Below, piece after piece: positions 36,413-49,100 of a DNA stretch of 64,000 nt. This stretch comes from Clytia hemisphaerica (Eukaryota; Cnidaria; Hydrozoa; Leptothecata; Clytiidae): the NCBI GenBank assembly GCA_902728285.1, contig CACVBU010000152.1:248001-312000 (forward strand), in the 5' to 3' direction. Made by a program: the position numbers and the translations under genes. The first letter of the stretch is position 1, and each line of letters starts with the position of its first letter. The notes beneath the pieces were generated by a model. It was not told where the DNA came from. It saw only the letters and a program-made list of their open reading frames with translations, and did not search any database.

Positions 36413-36418
36413 TTTATT
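36413..36418 (-). terminator. Likely polyadenylation signal of the TAX1BP1-like gene
   Basis: AATAAA in the gene's direction lies about 230 bases after the stop codon at 36645-36647. No nearer canonical signal was seen. Confidence 0.5.
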
Positions 36419-36644
36419 AATACAAGACACCCCCTTTTCACAGACCCAGTGGGTAAATAATCAAATCTTATTTTCTAACTTGAAAAGAGTGGAATTCAAA
36501 TCCGCAGTCATAAAAAACATGGGAATATCAAAATCGAGTTTCATTCCGTTATTCTAATCCCATTGGCTAAAACCCTAATTGGCCTATGAGAAGGGGGTGA
36601 TACAAGACGTTCGGGCGTAACAAAGAAATGTTTCAGTAAGACTT

Positions 36645-39600
36645 TTACTGATCTGTGAAATGCTCATTTACGTGATTACTTGCAGCGAGTTCTGAAAAAC
36701 CCTCTGGGAATCGGTGTTCACAGACCGGACAAATGGATATTGGACTAGTAGAGACACACCCATCTCGCTGGTAACCATGGTGTTGACCAGCCCCTCGGCC
36801 TCGCCCGCGTCCGATCAAACCATTGGCCGGTACGACGGGTTGATGACCAACATTAGTAGCGACTTGACTGATAGTAGGAGCAGAGGGCTGAGGTAGTTCG
36901 CGGTTAGGAATCATTTGAATGCTTGGTGGTTCCTGAGGTGTTTTTGAGGGTAACCATCTCGCATGTTCACGCTTCTCGCGTTCGATTCTGACCATGCTTG
37001 GTGGATATGCTATTTCAGGTTTCTTGGCTTCTGTTTTGTGAGGAACGGTTGGATCAAATTTTCGTCGAATGGTTGCTGTGGCACCTTATGAGAAACATAA
37101 ATGGAAATTATTAAGATGAACCAAGTATAGTTGGTAATCTAAAATGTGCAATGGTAACTTAAGTGTTGATATATACGAGAGAACATTCATTGAAAAAAGG
37201 GTTAAAATTGTATCTAGCACAGTAACGTTTCATTTTTGACCTCCATACAATCCTAGAATACACAAAATCATAGATTTTTTTGCTGGATTTCACCTCTTCT
37301 GGTAATCGATCGTCCTATTGCCGGATATCGGGTAACATAAACAGATTTTTGTATAAGCAACTCAAATTTTTTCGGGTCAGGGCTGGGGTTGCTTAGCATT
37401 CTAGCTCATTTTCTAAAAAAATTCTTTGATTGCCCTAATATTATACTATATTTATGCTCATGGGTCAAGGGCTCTATCTAAAAAGCTACCTTGCGAGATA
37501 TTGAGAAAGAATTGGCTAATTTAAGGGCTTAAACCTTTGTATCCTGGTTACTTGTAAAAAGAAAATGTGTAATACTTTTCAGCCCACTAGCCTTGATGAC
37601 CAATAAGAAAGAGTTCCTTACCTCCTTCTAGTAACGCTGATACTTGATGTTTCAATATGTCGTTTTCGATTTTCGCCAGTTTATATTTGTCTTCAAATTG
37701 TCGTACTCGATCGTTGCGATCTTGGAGTTGCGTGACAAGTTCCTCTTCGTTCTTTTCCTTAGTTGCCAGTTGTCCTTTGACGACAGTTAATTCCAATTCC
37801 AATGCTTCTTTCTTTTCCTTGACATCAACAAACTATGAAAGATATTGAAAGATGAATAAGTTACTTTCGTATTTGAAAAAAAACAACCAGTCTTTTTTGG
37901 ACGATTCTCTTTTCTTATTGGGGGCCGTCCACATAGTACGTACGCACTAAAATGTCGAAAATCGAATACCCCCTCCCCCTGTACGCAAGCGTACGCAAAT
38001 GGCTATACCCCCTCCTGGTAAAGTACGTACTTTTTCATTCACCCCCCCCCCCTCGGTTGAAGAAAATTTCGAATTCAAATCGTTTGGTTCGGACCTTTAT
38101 CACATTCATGAAATTCGTACATGAAACTCGATGTTTATTAAGAAACTTTTCTTTTCTTTTCTTTGATGCGTATAAGAAGCGTAAAAGTCGACAAAAAGAC
38201 AAGCAAAAAAGGACTATGAAATTTTTTTCTATGCGTACGTACAGTTTCCTTTGATCCCTCCCCTCCCCCTCTTAGTGCGTACGTACTATGTGGACGGCCC
38301 CTTGATAAGGATTTAAAAGGTATTGTGGGAAAAGTACTTCAACTTTATCAAGCATACAGCTTTGCTAAACAGTACTTCTTAAACAATAACGAAACATGAA
38401 ACAAGGAAATATAATCCTACAAACCTCAAATTTGTTGAAAGATTCGGCTGAATCTTTTGTTGAAGTCGATCTTTTCAATGTTTTCAATTCTGATTTCAGT
38501 TTTGAATTCTCTTTAAACTGCGTTTCAAATGCCTTTTTACCAAATTGAAGTCGAAGCTTGAGCTCTGAATTTTCTTTCACTACAGCATCAGGATTATCAC
38601 TGACTCCTACATCCTTGATATCACTGGGAAGATTCATGTGGTTCATTTTGCGGAGCTCCTCGTTTTCAGCTTTGAATTGTTTTAGTTGTTTTTGAATGAA
38701 ATTGTAAGCAACTTGCAAGGCATAATAGGATCCTTCAGATTTAGTCATTGTTGAAGGTTTTGGTGATTTTGATTTGGTCTCCTCTATCTGGTTCTCTTGT
38801 AATTCCTCGACTTTTGATCTCAAATCTTCCATGATCAATTCAGTTTGCTCTTCTTTCTCCTTGAAATTCATCTCCAGTTCAAGCATTTGATTTGTTTTCT
38901 CGTCCATTTGCAACTGGATGTTGTGCAATTGAGAATTACTCTCATGGAGCAAATCAGCTTGTCTTTTGATTTCATCATTCAAACGCTCAATCTCCTCAGC
39001 TTTTAGCCTACAAATTTCTTCAATTTGAGGCTCCAGCTCTTTCATTCTTTCCTGTGATTCATTGTTGATCTGCTCAAGCTCTTGTTCCTTTTGTTTTGAT
39101 TCTGCAAGCTCATTTGATAATTTGTCAATATGTTCCTGCATTTGGGTTGTCATCAATGCCAATTCCTCTCTCAAGCTATTTTTGATTTCTTGGAATTCTG
39201 CCTCCTTCTTTTCTGCAAGAGTTTTTAGTTGTTCATGAGATGCTGTCAGATTTTCAAAATCATTAAGGAGTGTGATATTCTTCTGTTTTTCAATCTTGAT
39301 TTGTGACTCAACCTCAACAAGTTTGATTTGAATCAATTTTGCTTCCTCAAGATCCTTTCCATGTTCATTCTTGATTTCGCTGAATTTTTCAAGAACATTC
39401 TTATGCTCATCTTCTAGCAACTTGCACGAGTTTTTCTCGATTTCAAGGGTATTTTTCAGGTGAGCAATCTCATTTAAAAGTGATTCTTCTTTGTTTTTGA
39501 ACTCTGATGTCATGATGTTATTTTCAAGCAAGGCCTTAGCTCGACCTGAATTGAGAGCTTCCATTTCCTTGCTAAGTTCAGCAACTTTGGCGTTGTGTTC

Positions 39601-40374
39601 AGCAATTAATTCTTCTTTCATATTTCTCATCTGCCCATTCAAATGGTTGATAACTTTCTCATTTTCTTTGACATTTTCCTCAAGAAGAGCAACCTTCTTT
39701 TCCCCAAGATCAATGTCCTGGTTCAATCTGTTAATCTCAGTAACAATATGCTTGCTTTGGGTTTTCATGCTTTCGTTTGATCTCAAGAGCTCTTCAGTTT
39801 GAAGTTTTGCTTTGGTCAAATCCTCTTTTAGATGAGCAGCTTTTTTTGTAACCATAACTGTTGTAAAGTCATCTTCGCTTTCAGTTATCTCGATGTTGTT
39901 TTCGTCAACCCATGTATTCATGCTGTTGCTTGTTTCAGTCTTACTGCTTCTGTCAGTTTCACTTCTTGGGCTTCCATTGCTACAGACAATGAACGGCTCA
40001 GAATCAGATCGGTTACAAATTTGGAAAGGACAACTTGCTCCATAGACAACTTCAGTTTTGATGTTATAAAAACAAAACTGATAAAACTCATCTGGATTAT
40101 TTGCTGGGAGTTCATTCTCAAGAAATTCAATTTGGAATGATTTATCAGACACAGCTTCAATCAACGTAAAGTTCTTCCGTGTTATGTTTGCCTCTAAATT
40201 ATCCCATCCTACTGGAAATATCGCAACAAAACAGTGCGGTTGTTCTTCGGTATCAATACTAACATTGTCCTTCATTGAAAAATAGCAAGCTACATTTTCA
40301 GTTGGTTTATACCATTCGACAACATTATGAAATATTACAGCACATCCTTCAAATGCTGATGTCCCCTCAGCCAT
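36645..40374 (-). CDS. TAX1BP1: TAX1BP1/CALCOCO-family selective autophagy receptor
   Basis: Three exons, 38425-40374, 37622-37832 and 36645-37084, join in frame to 866 residues (human TAX1BP1 has 789). Residues about 8-120 form a SKICH domain (VIFHNVVEWYKP, AIFPVGWDN, EFYQFCFYN, VYGASCPFQI). An acidic linker follows, with EDDFTTVMV at 168-175. From there to about residue 730 the chain is a Leu/Glu/Lys-rich coiled coil. A Pro-rich linker with a GRGRGRG run precedes a C-terminal zinc finger, CPVCEHRFPEGF with H858 and H862, matching the ubiquitin-binding finger of this family. Known members link ubiquitinated cargo to ATG8 on autophagosomes and restrain innate signalling. The ATG sits in a strong context (AAAATGG). 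It could be orthologous to all three vertebrate genes (TAX1BP1, NDP52 and CALCOCO1), so the symbol marks the family. Confidence 0.88.
37921..38301. mobile_element. 381-bp DNA element with 30-bp perfect TIRs
   Basis: The first 30 bases, starting GGGGCCGTCCACATAGTACG, are the exact reverse complement of the last 30. TTG lies on both sides (37918-37920 and 38302-38304), a possible 3-bp target-site duplication. The interior has further TACGTAC palindromes and C-rich tracts but no coding frame. It sits in the first intron of the TAX1BP1-like gene. Confidence 0.8.
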
Positions 40375-40811
40375 TTTGAATTTTACAAACTAAATTTATC
40401 TGGCGATCAATGTTTGGTTCCTCAATGTTTAATATCTTTAAAAAAAATATTCTCTGTACTTTTATGATTTATAAGATTATGTCACCATTGCCAATTTCCC
40501 TGTGATATGTCATATGCATGAATATTCGTTTTTTTTTCAGTTCTTAAACACATCAGCAAAAAAAGTTCAATGTTCGTTCAGCACTCAATCGATTTTCTAG
40601 TGTAAATTCCCTTTCGAACATTTGTCGAATTCTAGAATCAAAACAAAGTGCGTGGCCTGACTTACCCGTTGCAAACATAGATGGAAATGTTTGAGTATGT
40701 GCGACCATGTGTTTGAGCAGAACACTCGGGAAACTCTGAATCTATGACTACTCTGATCAATGTCAGGCAATGTCAATTGAAATTCTTTTAAAGAAATTAT
40801 TCTATTGATTA

Positions 40812-40981
40812 TACTTAGGCAAAAATGGATGATGGGTATGTGCGGACGGTAAGGATCGTTTTTTTCACCTTTCAAAGTCTCTCTAAGGGTCACCTTTTCA
40901 GCAAAAATCAGTCACTCTAAGGGGCGGTTCTCTGAGGTCCCGTCCGCACATACCCCTCATTCGCCAACCCTAGTACCCCCC
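40812..40981. mobile_element. GTATGTGCGGACGG foldback repeat, copy A
   Basis: GGGTATGTGCGGACGG near 40834 is inverted as CCGTCCGCACATACCCC near 40940-40956, and the element ends in CCAACCCTAGTACCCCCC. It holds two copies of the CTCTCTAAGGGTC-type motif. Related copies are at 55379-55607 and 60372-60643. Confidence 0.7.
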
Positions 40982-41045
40982 ATCCGGATCAAACAATAAG
41001 GCAATGAACGTGACTCAGTACATACAAAGGACCTCTATCTCCCTT

Positions 41046-41806
41046 AACCCTATTATTATCAGGCTTTTTTGGATTTTGTATTCTCAAGGGGGGTGTTTTC
41101 CACCAGCCTTGCATAACTTTTGATCTAGAAAAGGTATGGACTTGAAGTTTGGCACAAATGTTCTCTACCATAAAAGGAGTCCATATAAAAAAATTTGGGT
41201 TGATGACGTCATCATAAAGATGATGACGTCATCACAAAGTTTCATAATTATCGCTTACCAATGAAAAAGTACTATTCAATAAAATAGCAGTTAAAGTTGA
41301 ACGAATGGAGATTTTTCAATTCTGTTTTGAAATTCTAAAAGCCAAAAAGAATATCTTTAACATATTTGCCGGTTTTTAACATACGAATAAAATCGAGGTT
41401 TGAAATCCATGCAGAAAATGAGTAAATCTTTTCATAAAACAATGACGTCATTTTTGATGACGTCAGCAGTTTTTGAAGATTTTTAAAATATTTTTTAAAA
41501 TTTATCATTGACACCTAGAACCTATCAAAATTTGAAGTCAGTTGGATGCCTAGATGTAAAGTTATGCTAAATTTAAGATTTTGGGATTTTACAGGGTTTT
41601 AGCTGGATTTAATGATATGCCTGCACAAAAAAGTCATAAAACCTGATCTGGTCGGTGTATAATTGTAAAATTTGGTATACATGCTGCTAATAGAATTATA
41701 TTAAAAGTCAAAAACTTTCAGAGTGTTAAAAAAAATTTTCAGTGAGCTATTAGCAAAAGAGTGCCAGCCTGGTGGAAAACACCCCCCCCCCTGATAAAAA
41801 TAGGGT
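41046..41806. mobile_element. 761-bp TIR element containing four TGACGTCA palindromes
   Basis: The ends AACCCTATTATTATCAGG and CCTGATAAAAATAGGGTT are inverted repeats. GGGGTGTTTTCCACCAG and its inverse lie just inside. TGACGTCA occurs at 41204, 41224, 41443 and 41458. There is no coding frame. Confidence 0.65.
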
Positions 41807-43004
41807 TCATGACCAAATTTGGTACTACCTTTTAAAATTTCAAATTCAAAATTTATTGAGATTTCTTTTATTAACTTTAATGATAAGCCTGGGACTCAAG
41901 GTACACTAGGGTACACTGTAAGGGGTGTAAGGGTCGAACGAAATGAGTAAAAAGGAGAGAAAAGTGCTAGTAAGAGTGCAAAAGTGAAAAACGACGTTTT
42001 TCGGACAAAAATTTGGAAAATCTGACAATTCTTTGCCTTAAAAAGGACAAAAAATTTTCAAAAAATGCATCCGTAAGGATTGACTCTCGCCCAAATTTAC
42101 TCAAATTTGCCAAAGTAAATTTTCTCTGCACTGTAAGGGTCTGATTTTTCAAAGGCCTAATTTTGGGCCGCACATACGGTCGTTTTTAAATCGAGTGTTT
42201 CCCGGATTGGAATGGTCTGTAAAAAAGCACGAAAATAAGAAGAGATTTATTTTTCTTATCAGGAGCAAAAAATGTGAGAACAGGAGTGAACAATAATTTA
42301 AAGTGCAAAATTTCATTATTTTAAATGAGTATTTGAAAAAGTTTTCCTTTAAAAATAATATAGTTGTTTTTTAAATTAAATAAACTAGCAATATTAAAAC
42401 TTTTCTCTTCTTAAAAAAAATTGAAATTGTTAATTAAAAAATTTATAAACTGAGAAAAACAAGCATCCAGAGACCAGGGCCAGACGGTGAGCCTTAAAGT
42501 GGAGGAAATGCAGGCACGAAATGACTTGAAATTATCACAATAGAAAATGGATTACAGAAAGTAATAATTCTCTCAGAATATGATCACGGACTTCAAAAGA
42601 TTTCAATGCAACTGGCCAGGAAAAAGCTTTGCATCAGTCAGTATCATTTTTGTTTTGGCCACGAAAGTTTCTCATAAAACGTTGTCTACTCGTGTTAAAG
42701 TAGGAAATATAGACAACGCCACAGGGAGTGTATTTTTTTACGTTCTCATGTTTCGTCCATGCTTTCCCTTTCATACAAAACATTATTGGATGCATTACGA
42801 ACCCATGACAATGAGGTGCATTCTAAAAAAACAAAACAAAACAATTTTTAGAGAAACCGTCACAGGGAGTTGCACTAATTAAATTGTTGACCATGACAAA
42901 AATACACAGCAGCACAAGGCACAAAAGAAATTGCGCAATGATTATATCAAGAGAAAAATTTGCTGACAAAGCATCTCGTAATGTTAATGAAAGGTGAAGT
43001 AATG

Positions 43005-43010
43005 TTTATT
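43005..43010 (-). terminator. Likely polyadenylation signal of the UBX-LRR gene
   Basis: AATAAA in the gene's direction, about 140 bases past the proposed stop codon at 43147-43149. Confidence 0.5.
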
Positions 43011-43146
43011 AAAATTAGATTCTTAAAATCACGTTTTCTCTATCAAGTAATGCGAAACAAGAAGCTGCATTGTGCGTGGAAGTGGTGTAGCATTTCATCT
43101 GATTTAGTTTAAAGTTGTGATTTGAGTGAACTTTGGACTAAGCGTT

Positions 43147-43184
43147 CTAGTAATCAGAAATATTTCTGAGTTCTGTCATCTGAT
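43147..43184 (-). CDS. Proposed last exon of the UBX-LRR gene
   Basis: An acceptor at TTTTAAG (or a second AG 12 bases later, in the same frame) leads to QMTELRNISDY and a TAG stop, in phase with the exon ending at 43332. The match is supported only by phase and by the nearby AATAAA. Confidence 0.45.
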
Positions 43185-46100
43185 CTTAAAATACTTCAAA
43201 CCCAAATAATTGCTTATGCTCTATTATTATGTTCGTCGACTGCTATTATGCTTGCCGATGCATAATTGCTCTTGATGATTAATCCTCTTATCACATTCTG
43301 CCTGAGTGAGGGGACAACATAAACAACTTACTTAGCAAAAGTCTGTTGACAGCTTGCATAGTAACATCAGTCCCGTCCAACGTCAATATACTCAATCGTG
43401 GTGCATTTAGATTGATAAGACCTTCATCGTCAATACGGGTGTGACTTAAGTTCAATTTGACGAGATTCAGACATAGAGAAAGTGACGTCAGGAGCTCGTT
43501 ATCGATTTTCGTTCCCGTGAGATCGAGTGTGTGTAATAGTCTAAGCGCTAAAAAGATACAAGTAAAAACGATCGACCTAAATTTAGTAGCGAACCAATAA
43601 ACTGATAACAGGAACAAGATTTGATCACGAATTTCGCATCACTTCACCGACTGAGGAAGGTCCTCAACGATTGCATGGATTTCGTTTCGAATACAACTGA
43701 ATCTCGCTAATTCAAACTTGAACAAAGAATCGAATTTATTGAATTAGCTTGTCGTAAACCACAATAAACTTGAATTAAAAGAGCAAGCATCCACATTGAG
43801 CTGTTCCATTAAATTTCCATAAAAGGGCGAACCTTTCCAAGACAAAAAAATTCTTAAAAATGTGTTGATACTCCCTGGAAAATGGGCGACATTTGCAAAA
43901 CAACTTTGGAGAAATTCTTTTCATACCTTAAAAATGAGGGTGGATGAACTAAAATCAGTCTTTTAGCCCCTGGAAATTTTGGAATAACCTTTTACAGCCT
44001 GGAAAACGAAACAAATATGGAAATTCTTCTCCGATTACCTCCTGAAAATGTTCGTCCACCCCCTGTATGGATATAAAATGGAATGACCCATTTACCGATG
44101 CATTCGGTAACTTACCTTCGAAGATTGGTGTAATGGATGAGGTGACATTTGTGTGGCGAAGATTCAATGTCTCCAAATCACGTAAAACTAAAAGAAAAAC
44201 AGCGACATCTAGAAGTGTGTCCGAAAAAAAAGCGGACACGTTTTATATAAAGTTAAATCCTCAAAACTCATTATCTAAACTGAGCTTACAAAAATTGAAA
44301 TAGGATTAAAATTCTCTGTTCAATCAATAGCTATTTAATTCCCAAGAAGATCGCATGGAATTTGGAGATTGAAATATTAAGTGTTACAAGTAATAAAATT
44401 TTGCATAAATCATGAAAGTGAACTAATTTTTATATAAAGTAAGATCTTTATATAAAAATTAGTTCACTTTTTTGATATTGTGACACACTGCATGAACACC
44501 AAATAACAAAAAAGTGTACCCTGGGTACCAGAGACCAAGTTTTCAAAGAGAAAATATTAACGATTATTCGAGCTGTGATACTTACGGTAACAAAAGTGTG
44601 TTTTATTGAAAAACAACTCAAGAAGCCTTGAGGCGTTAATGTTGAGCGCGGAGAGCCGAGAACTGAGTTATATAAAGGATTTTGAAAAGGAAGAGAAATA
44701 CAAAGATTTATAAAGCCCGAAGGGCTAGATGGCGTACTTTTGCTGAAAAGTGTGCCATGGTTAGGTAGGAAATTCTACCTACAATCAGTGCCATAACATA
44801 TTGGCACCTTTGGCTAATTTACCATTTTTCGAAAATTTCGGGCCTTCAACTTGATTTCATCGATTATTTCGATCTGGGAGGGATTTATTAGTTTCTAGGC
44901 TATATTTCAAGCCCTACTGGACCATTGTTGAACTTTTGGATCCTCAGATCCTAAGGTCGTGAGTCTCAGAGTTAAAACTCTACCCTTCCAACCTGCTTTA
45001 GAGCACTTGCAAATCGATTGTGGTTTCAAAACTTCCCGGTGGATTTCCCTTTTGTGCCAAGTATTTCGTCACCCATTGTAGGTCACCTGACATTACAATA
45101 GAATTTCAGCAACAATATTTTTTTCCGATATTCACTTTTTTTGCCTGCAATGGCTTAAAACACGACATCATCATATAAATCTATGGAGAAATGTTGACTT
45201 TACGTAGAAAGTCACAGGACCGATTTGGGGATCTGTTATTTGCAATTTCGGCACCCATTGAATCTTCCACTCGCTTTACGCGCAAGAGCAAGAAGATTGA
45301 ACGCTTGTCTATAGTGTGGAGGTCGCAGTCAAAATTTCCAAAACCTTAAATATCTAACGGGTTAGGAAGGAAATAAAAAAAACCAACCTTTCAGCTGGAT
45401 GACACCATTGTCGGTAATTTTGGATAGTTGCGTCAAATACAAGTGTTTCAAACTGGAAATGAAGAAAAAAGTGAAGCTTGAGTGGAATGCAAACAAGTCC
45501 GTCCTCACTCTCATTCTCGACCGCATGGAAAAAATTGCAGTTCTACGGAGTTCATTATACATAGTGGTTTTACCGAACTTTAGTCTATTGTTATAGTATT
45601 TTTCATCATAGCCTTTTAGTAGGGGACCAAAACTTAGGATCCGAAGCATCTTTCGCGGGACTCAACCGCATGTGATTGGTTTGATAGTAGATAGGATTTT
45701 GAGACTTTCTTGAGAGGTGGCCCGCGAATTAGGCCTGGCAAAAGTTTTTATGACCAAAAAATTGACGTCGTAGGCAAAACTCCTAACCCCCAAAATGAGT
45801 TAAATATTGAGTCGAATTAAACTAAAATGATTGATACCTTCAGATAAAACATGAAATTCTGAGCAAAAAAAGTATACTACAACAAGTCTTATACTCAAAC
45901 CAACAAAATGTATGGCCATTTAAAGTTCGAAATCTTGTGAAATCTTTTATGTTTTAAACAAAATTTGTCTTCAATCGTACTCTAACTGAGAGAATTTCAA
46001 ACTCCAAAAGCCTGTATTTCTATATGTTTGGGTACACGACTTCGGACCATCTTCGGTCATTACCGAAAGAGCTAACAAGAATGATAATTTTCATCTCTTT

Positions 46101-49100
46101 GCTTTGTACATAGTTAAGCCAAAATATTGTTGTATAATTCCTCAAATCAAACTTATTTTGAAAAAGTAAAAACTGTCATAAAAGTTGGATTGATGATCAA
46201 AACTAAAAATTGGCAATACTAAATGAGTCTGTTTTTATGTTTCTTCTTATAAAAGCAAGATTGGGCTCTTCCAGAAAATTTGCCTTGTTTTAGGGGCAAA
46301 TTTTGCTCTGATTAGGGGTGATTTTGAATGTCCGGGGGGTCAACTGATGCTTGCCCGGGGGGGGGGGGGGGGTAAATTTCCCCAAAATGATATATCCTCC
46401 ACCCCCCACATTCAATTTTTTTTCTGGAAGAGCCCTTTGCGTCATTAAGAAAGATATCTCGAGTTTCATGAAATCACAAATGAACAGGTCTAGATCGGTT
46501 GACATTCGAAGAGACGGAACGAGTGGAAAAAGTTTGCGTTCTGTCACGCTCAATCTCATATTTTTGTTTAGAACAACATCGGATCTTCTTGGTCACCAAC
46601 GGGTTCAAAATAATATAAATCAAAGGGTCAGATGTGTATCCAAAACCGAACAGAAGTAAACTGATTTGTCTGGCGTATGTGATTTTAGAAGATGTTATCA
46701 AGTAATTTGTCATCGATAAAAATGAAGCAGTCACTTGGAAAAGTAAACTAGTCAAAATAATGAAAAAGGGAGCCATAAAGCGTGCTTTGTTTTTGGTTAT
46801 GAAAGGGTTATTCTTGCGAGTTTTTGTTTTCATTTGACGGTATTTGACGTAAAGGTAGGTGTACACTACGATTGAATTTGCAAGGAATATAGCATCTGTG
46901 GCGAAGAAAAGGAAGAATGCGAATCGGTCAACATCATTGATATTTGAAGCAGTTTGAGATATAATCACAAGGGTTAAAGCAAACACTAAAGTGAAACCCC
47001 AACACACTATAATAATCATTTTATTAACTCGCGATGTGACCAGGGACTTGTATTTCAAGTGTAGATAGACCTCTAAGAAGCGGTCGAACGCGATATGATG
47101 CATCGTGAGTGTATACTGCAAAGCGACGGCGAATCGAAGCAGATGTTCAATAATGAGCGAAACGCTACCGAGCTGGATATGATGTAGAGCTAATGCAAAC
47201 TTGAAAATCCAAATGATTAAAAATAAGGTCTCCGTGGCGCACAAACTAAACATGATGGTTCTCTGGTTGCCAGTATTCTTTTGTTTCCGTAGCAACCAGA
47301 GGTAATAGAAAGCGATCATTTGCATCCCAAGTGCTGTGGCGTATATGAAGAGTAGTATGGTATCGAAAGTGGTGTCCTCGAGCTCTGAATATTGTTCGTG
47401 TTGCCCATCTCCCATCATTCTTTGCGAAAAAGTTTCTCGGTTGTGTTTTAAGGTCAACGAACCTTTTGTGAATCGAGCAGTTTAATCTTTCGAGTTTGAT
47501 ATAATGACAAACCAAGAAAGTGTCCAAAAAAGCACATGTACAATTCCGTGCCCAAAATAACAAGTTTGAAGCCTTTTTAAATTCGATAAAAACTTGACAA
47601 TTCCCTGACTCCAAAGGAGCATTAAAATTTTGTCTTGAGTAGTTTTAGAAGTAAAAAAAGACCTATTTGCTTTCTTCGTTCAAATTTTTGTTTAGAATTG
47701 ATGTAAATTTTATTGTGAAAGTTCACTATTAAATAAAGAAATGGTTCTTTTAAGTTAACACAGTTTAGATGAGATTTTACTAAAGCTCACAGGAAGGGTA
47801 CGAAAGCGATCGAATTAATTGGTTTACTATCGTATAGCTGTGTTGTATTTATAATAATCTCGTAAGCAAGTACACCGTGGATTTCTTATACAAGACACTT
47901 ATTAAAAAAAATCATAATTAAAATTCGGCATCTTGTGATGACAGAGTAGGAAAAGAACTTTCTTATGATACCATGCAGAGAAAATAGAATGACAACTGAA
48001 GGAAATTTGATGTTTATCCATTTTGGGAATGGAAACTATTTGAAGATAAAAAAGGAGAAGATAAGAATCGAAAAGGAAATACAATGCGAAATTGAGACAC
48101 CCGTATAGCATGTATAATCAATAGAAATCGAGGAAATAATTTACTGGACTTGGGAATTTGAGAAAGATGTTAAGTGATCATTTTACGATATTGGGTCAAT
48201 AACTATTCACACTTTTCAAATTTCGACTTCAACAAAACACCCGCAAGACACTTTAAAATAGAGTCTACACGCTTTTTTTATAAGAATACACTTTATAAGA
48301 ATGTCCATGATGAAAATAGCCAAAAAATTAAGAATAATGCTAAGAATTTCACCATCATGGAATTTTGCTACTCAACCTAAGAATGCCATTTTTAGAGCAT
48401 TTTCAATTATAAATTGTCAATTACCCCCCCCAAGTAAGGTTCGCTCCTTTCACAAAAATGCCAGTTTATGCTTGAGACGTATTTACTAAATGTTTTAATC
48501 TGGTCTGAATTAGGATCCTAACCTAAGTATGCTGTAAGAATATTTTAGGATGATTTTCGCAAAGAAGTTAAGAATATCCATGATGAAATCGATTTACACC
48601 ATTCTTATAAAAAATAGAGTCTACGGTGCTAAGCCTAGAGGTCTTGAAAATCAAAACAATCAACATTCCATCAAATTTCACTCTTTAAACACTCATCTAC
48701 ATTATGAAGAAGAATTAAAAAAACTAAAAGTGAAAGTTTGACGATTTAGTTATCACAAAAGAAAAACACCATTTTAGACTCGCAAACGTTACAAAACGAG
48801 GAAAAAATTAGACATACAACAAACATTAATTACTTCATTCCTGGGAGGTTCCAAAACAATCAAGCAAAATTTGAAGAAGTCAAAACAGAGGGATATATTA
48901 AGAAATCTCAAGTTTCTTCTTTGAATTCTTTTGTTTGCAAAATAAACGAGCAGAACAGCAGGATGTAAATTTTGTTCATAATTTCGAGATATTTTTTTGG
49001 TTTTCCTAATCAACTACTCTTCTCTGGCTTATTGTTATTGGTTTTTCTGATAACAAATTAATGCAGTTTCTAAATAAATCTGAAATCTCCTTTTTTATAA

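Larger units (their letters stand above)
40375..43004. other. Intergenic region upstream of the TAX1BP1-like gene
   Basis: This 2.6-kb region lies between the TAX1BP1-like start codon and the polyadenylation signal of the UBX-LRR gene. It contains two repeat elements (40812-40981 and 41046-41806). I see no exon. It should hold the TAX1BP1-like promoter, but no core element is clear. Confidence 0.55.

Noticed and set aside
39491-40140. Plus-strand frames opposite the TAX1BP1-like coding exon
   Set aside because: They are antisense shadows of the long coiled-coil exon.
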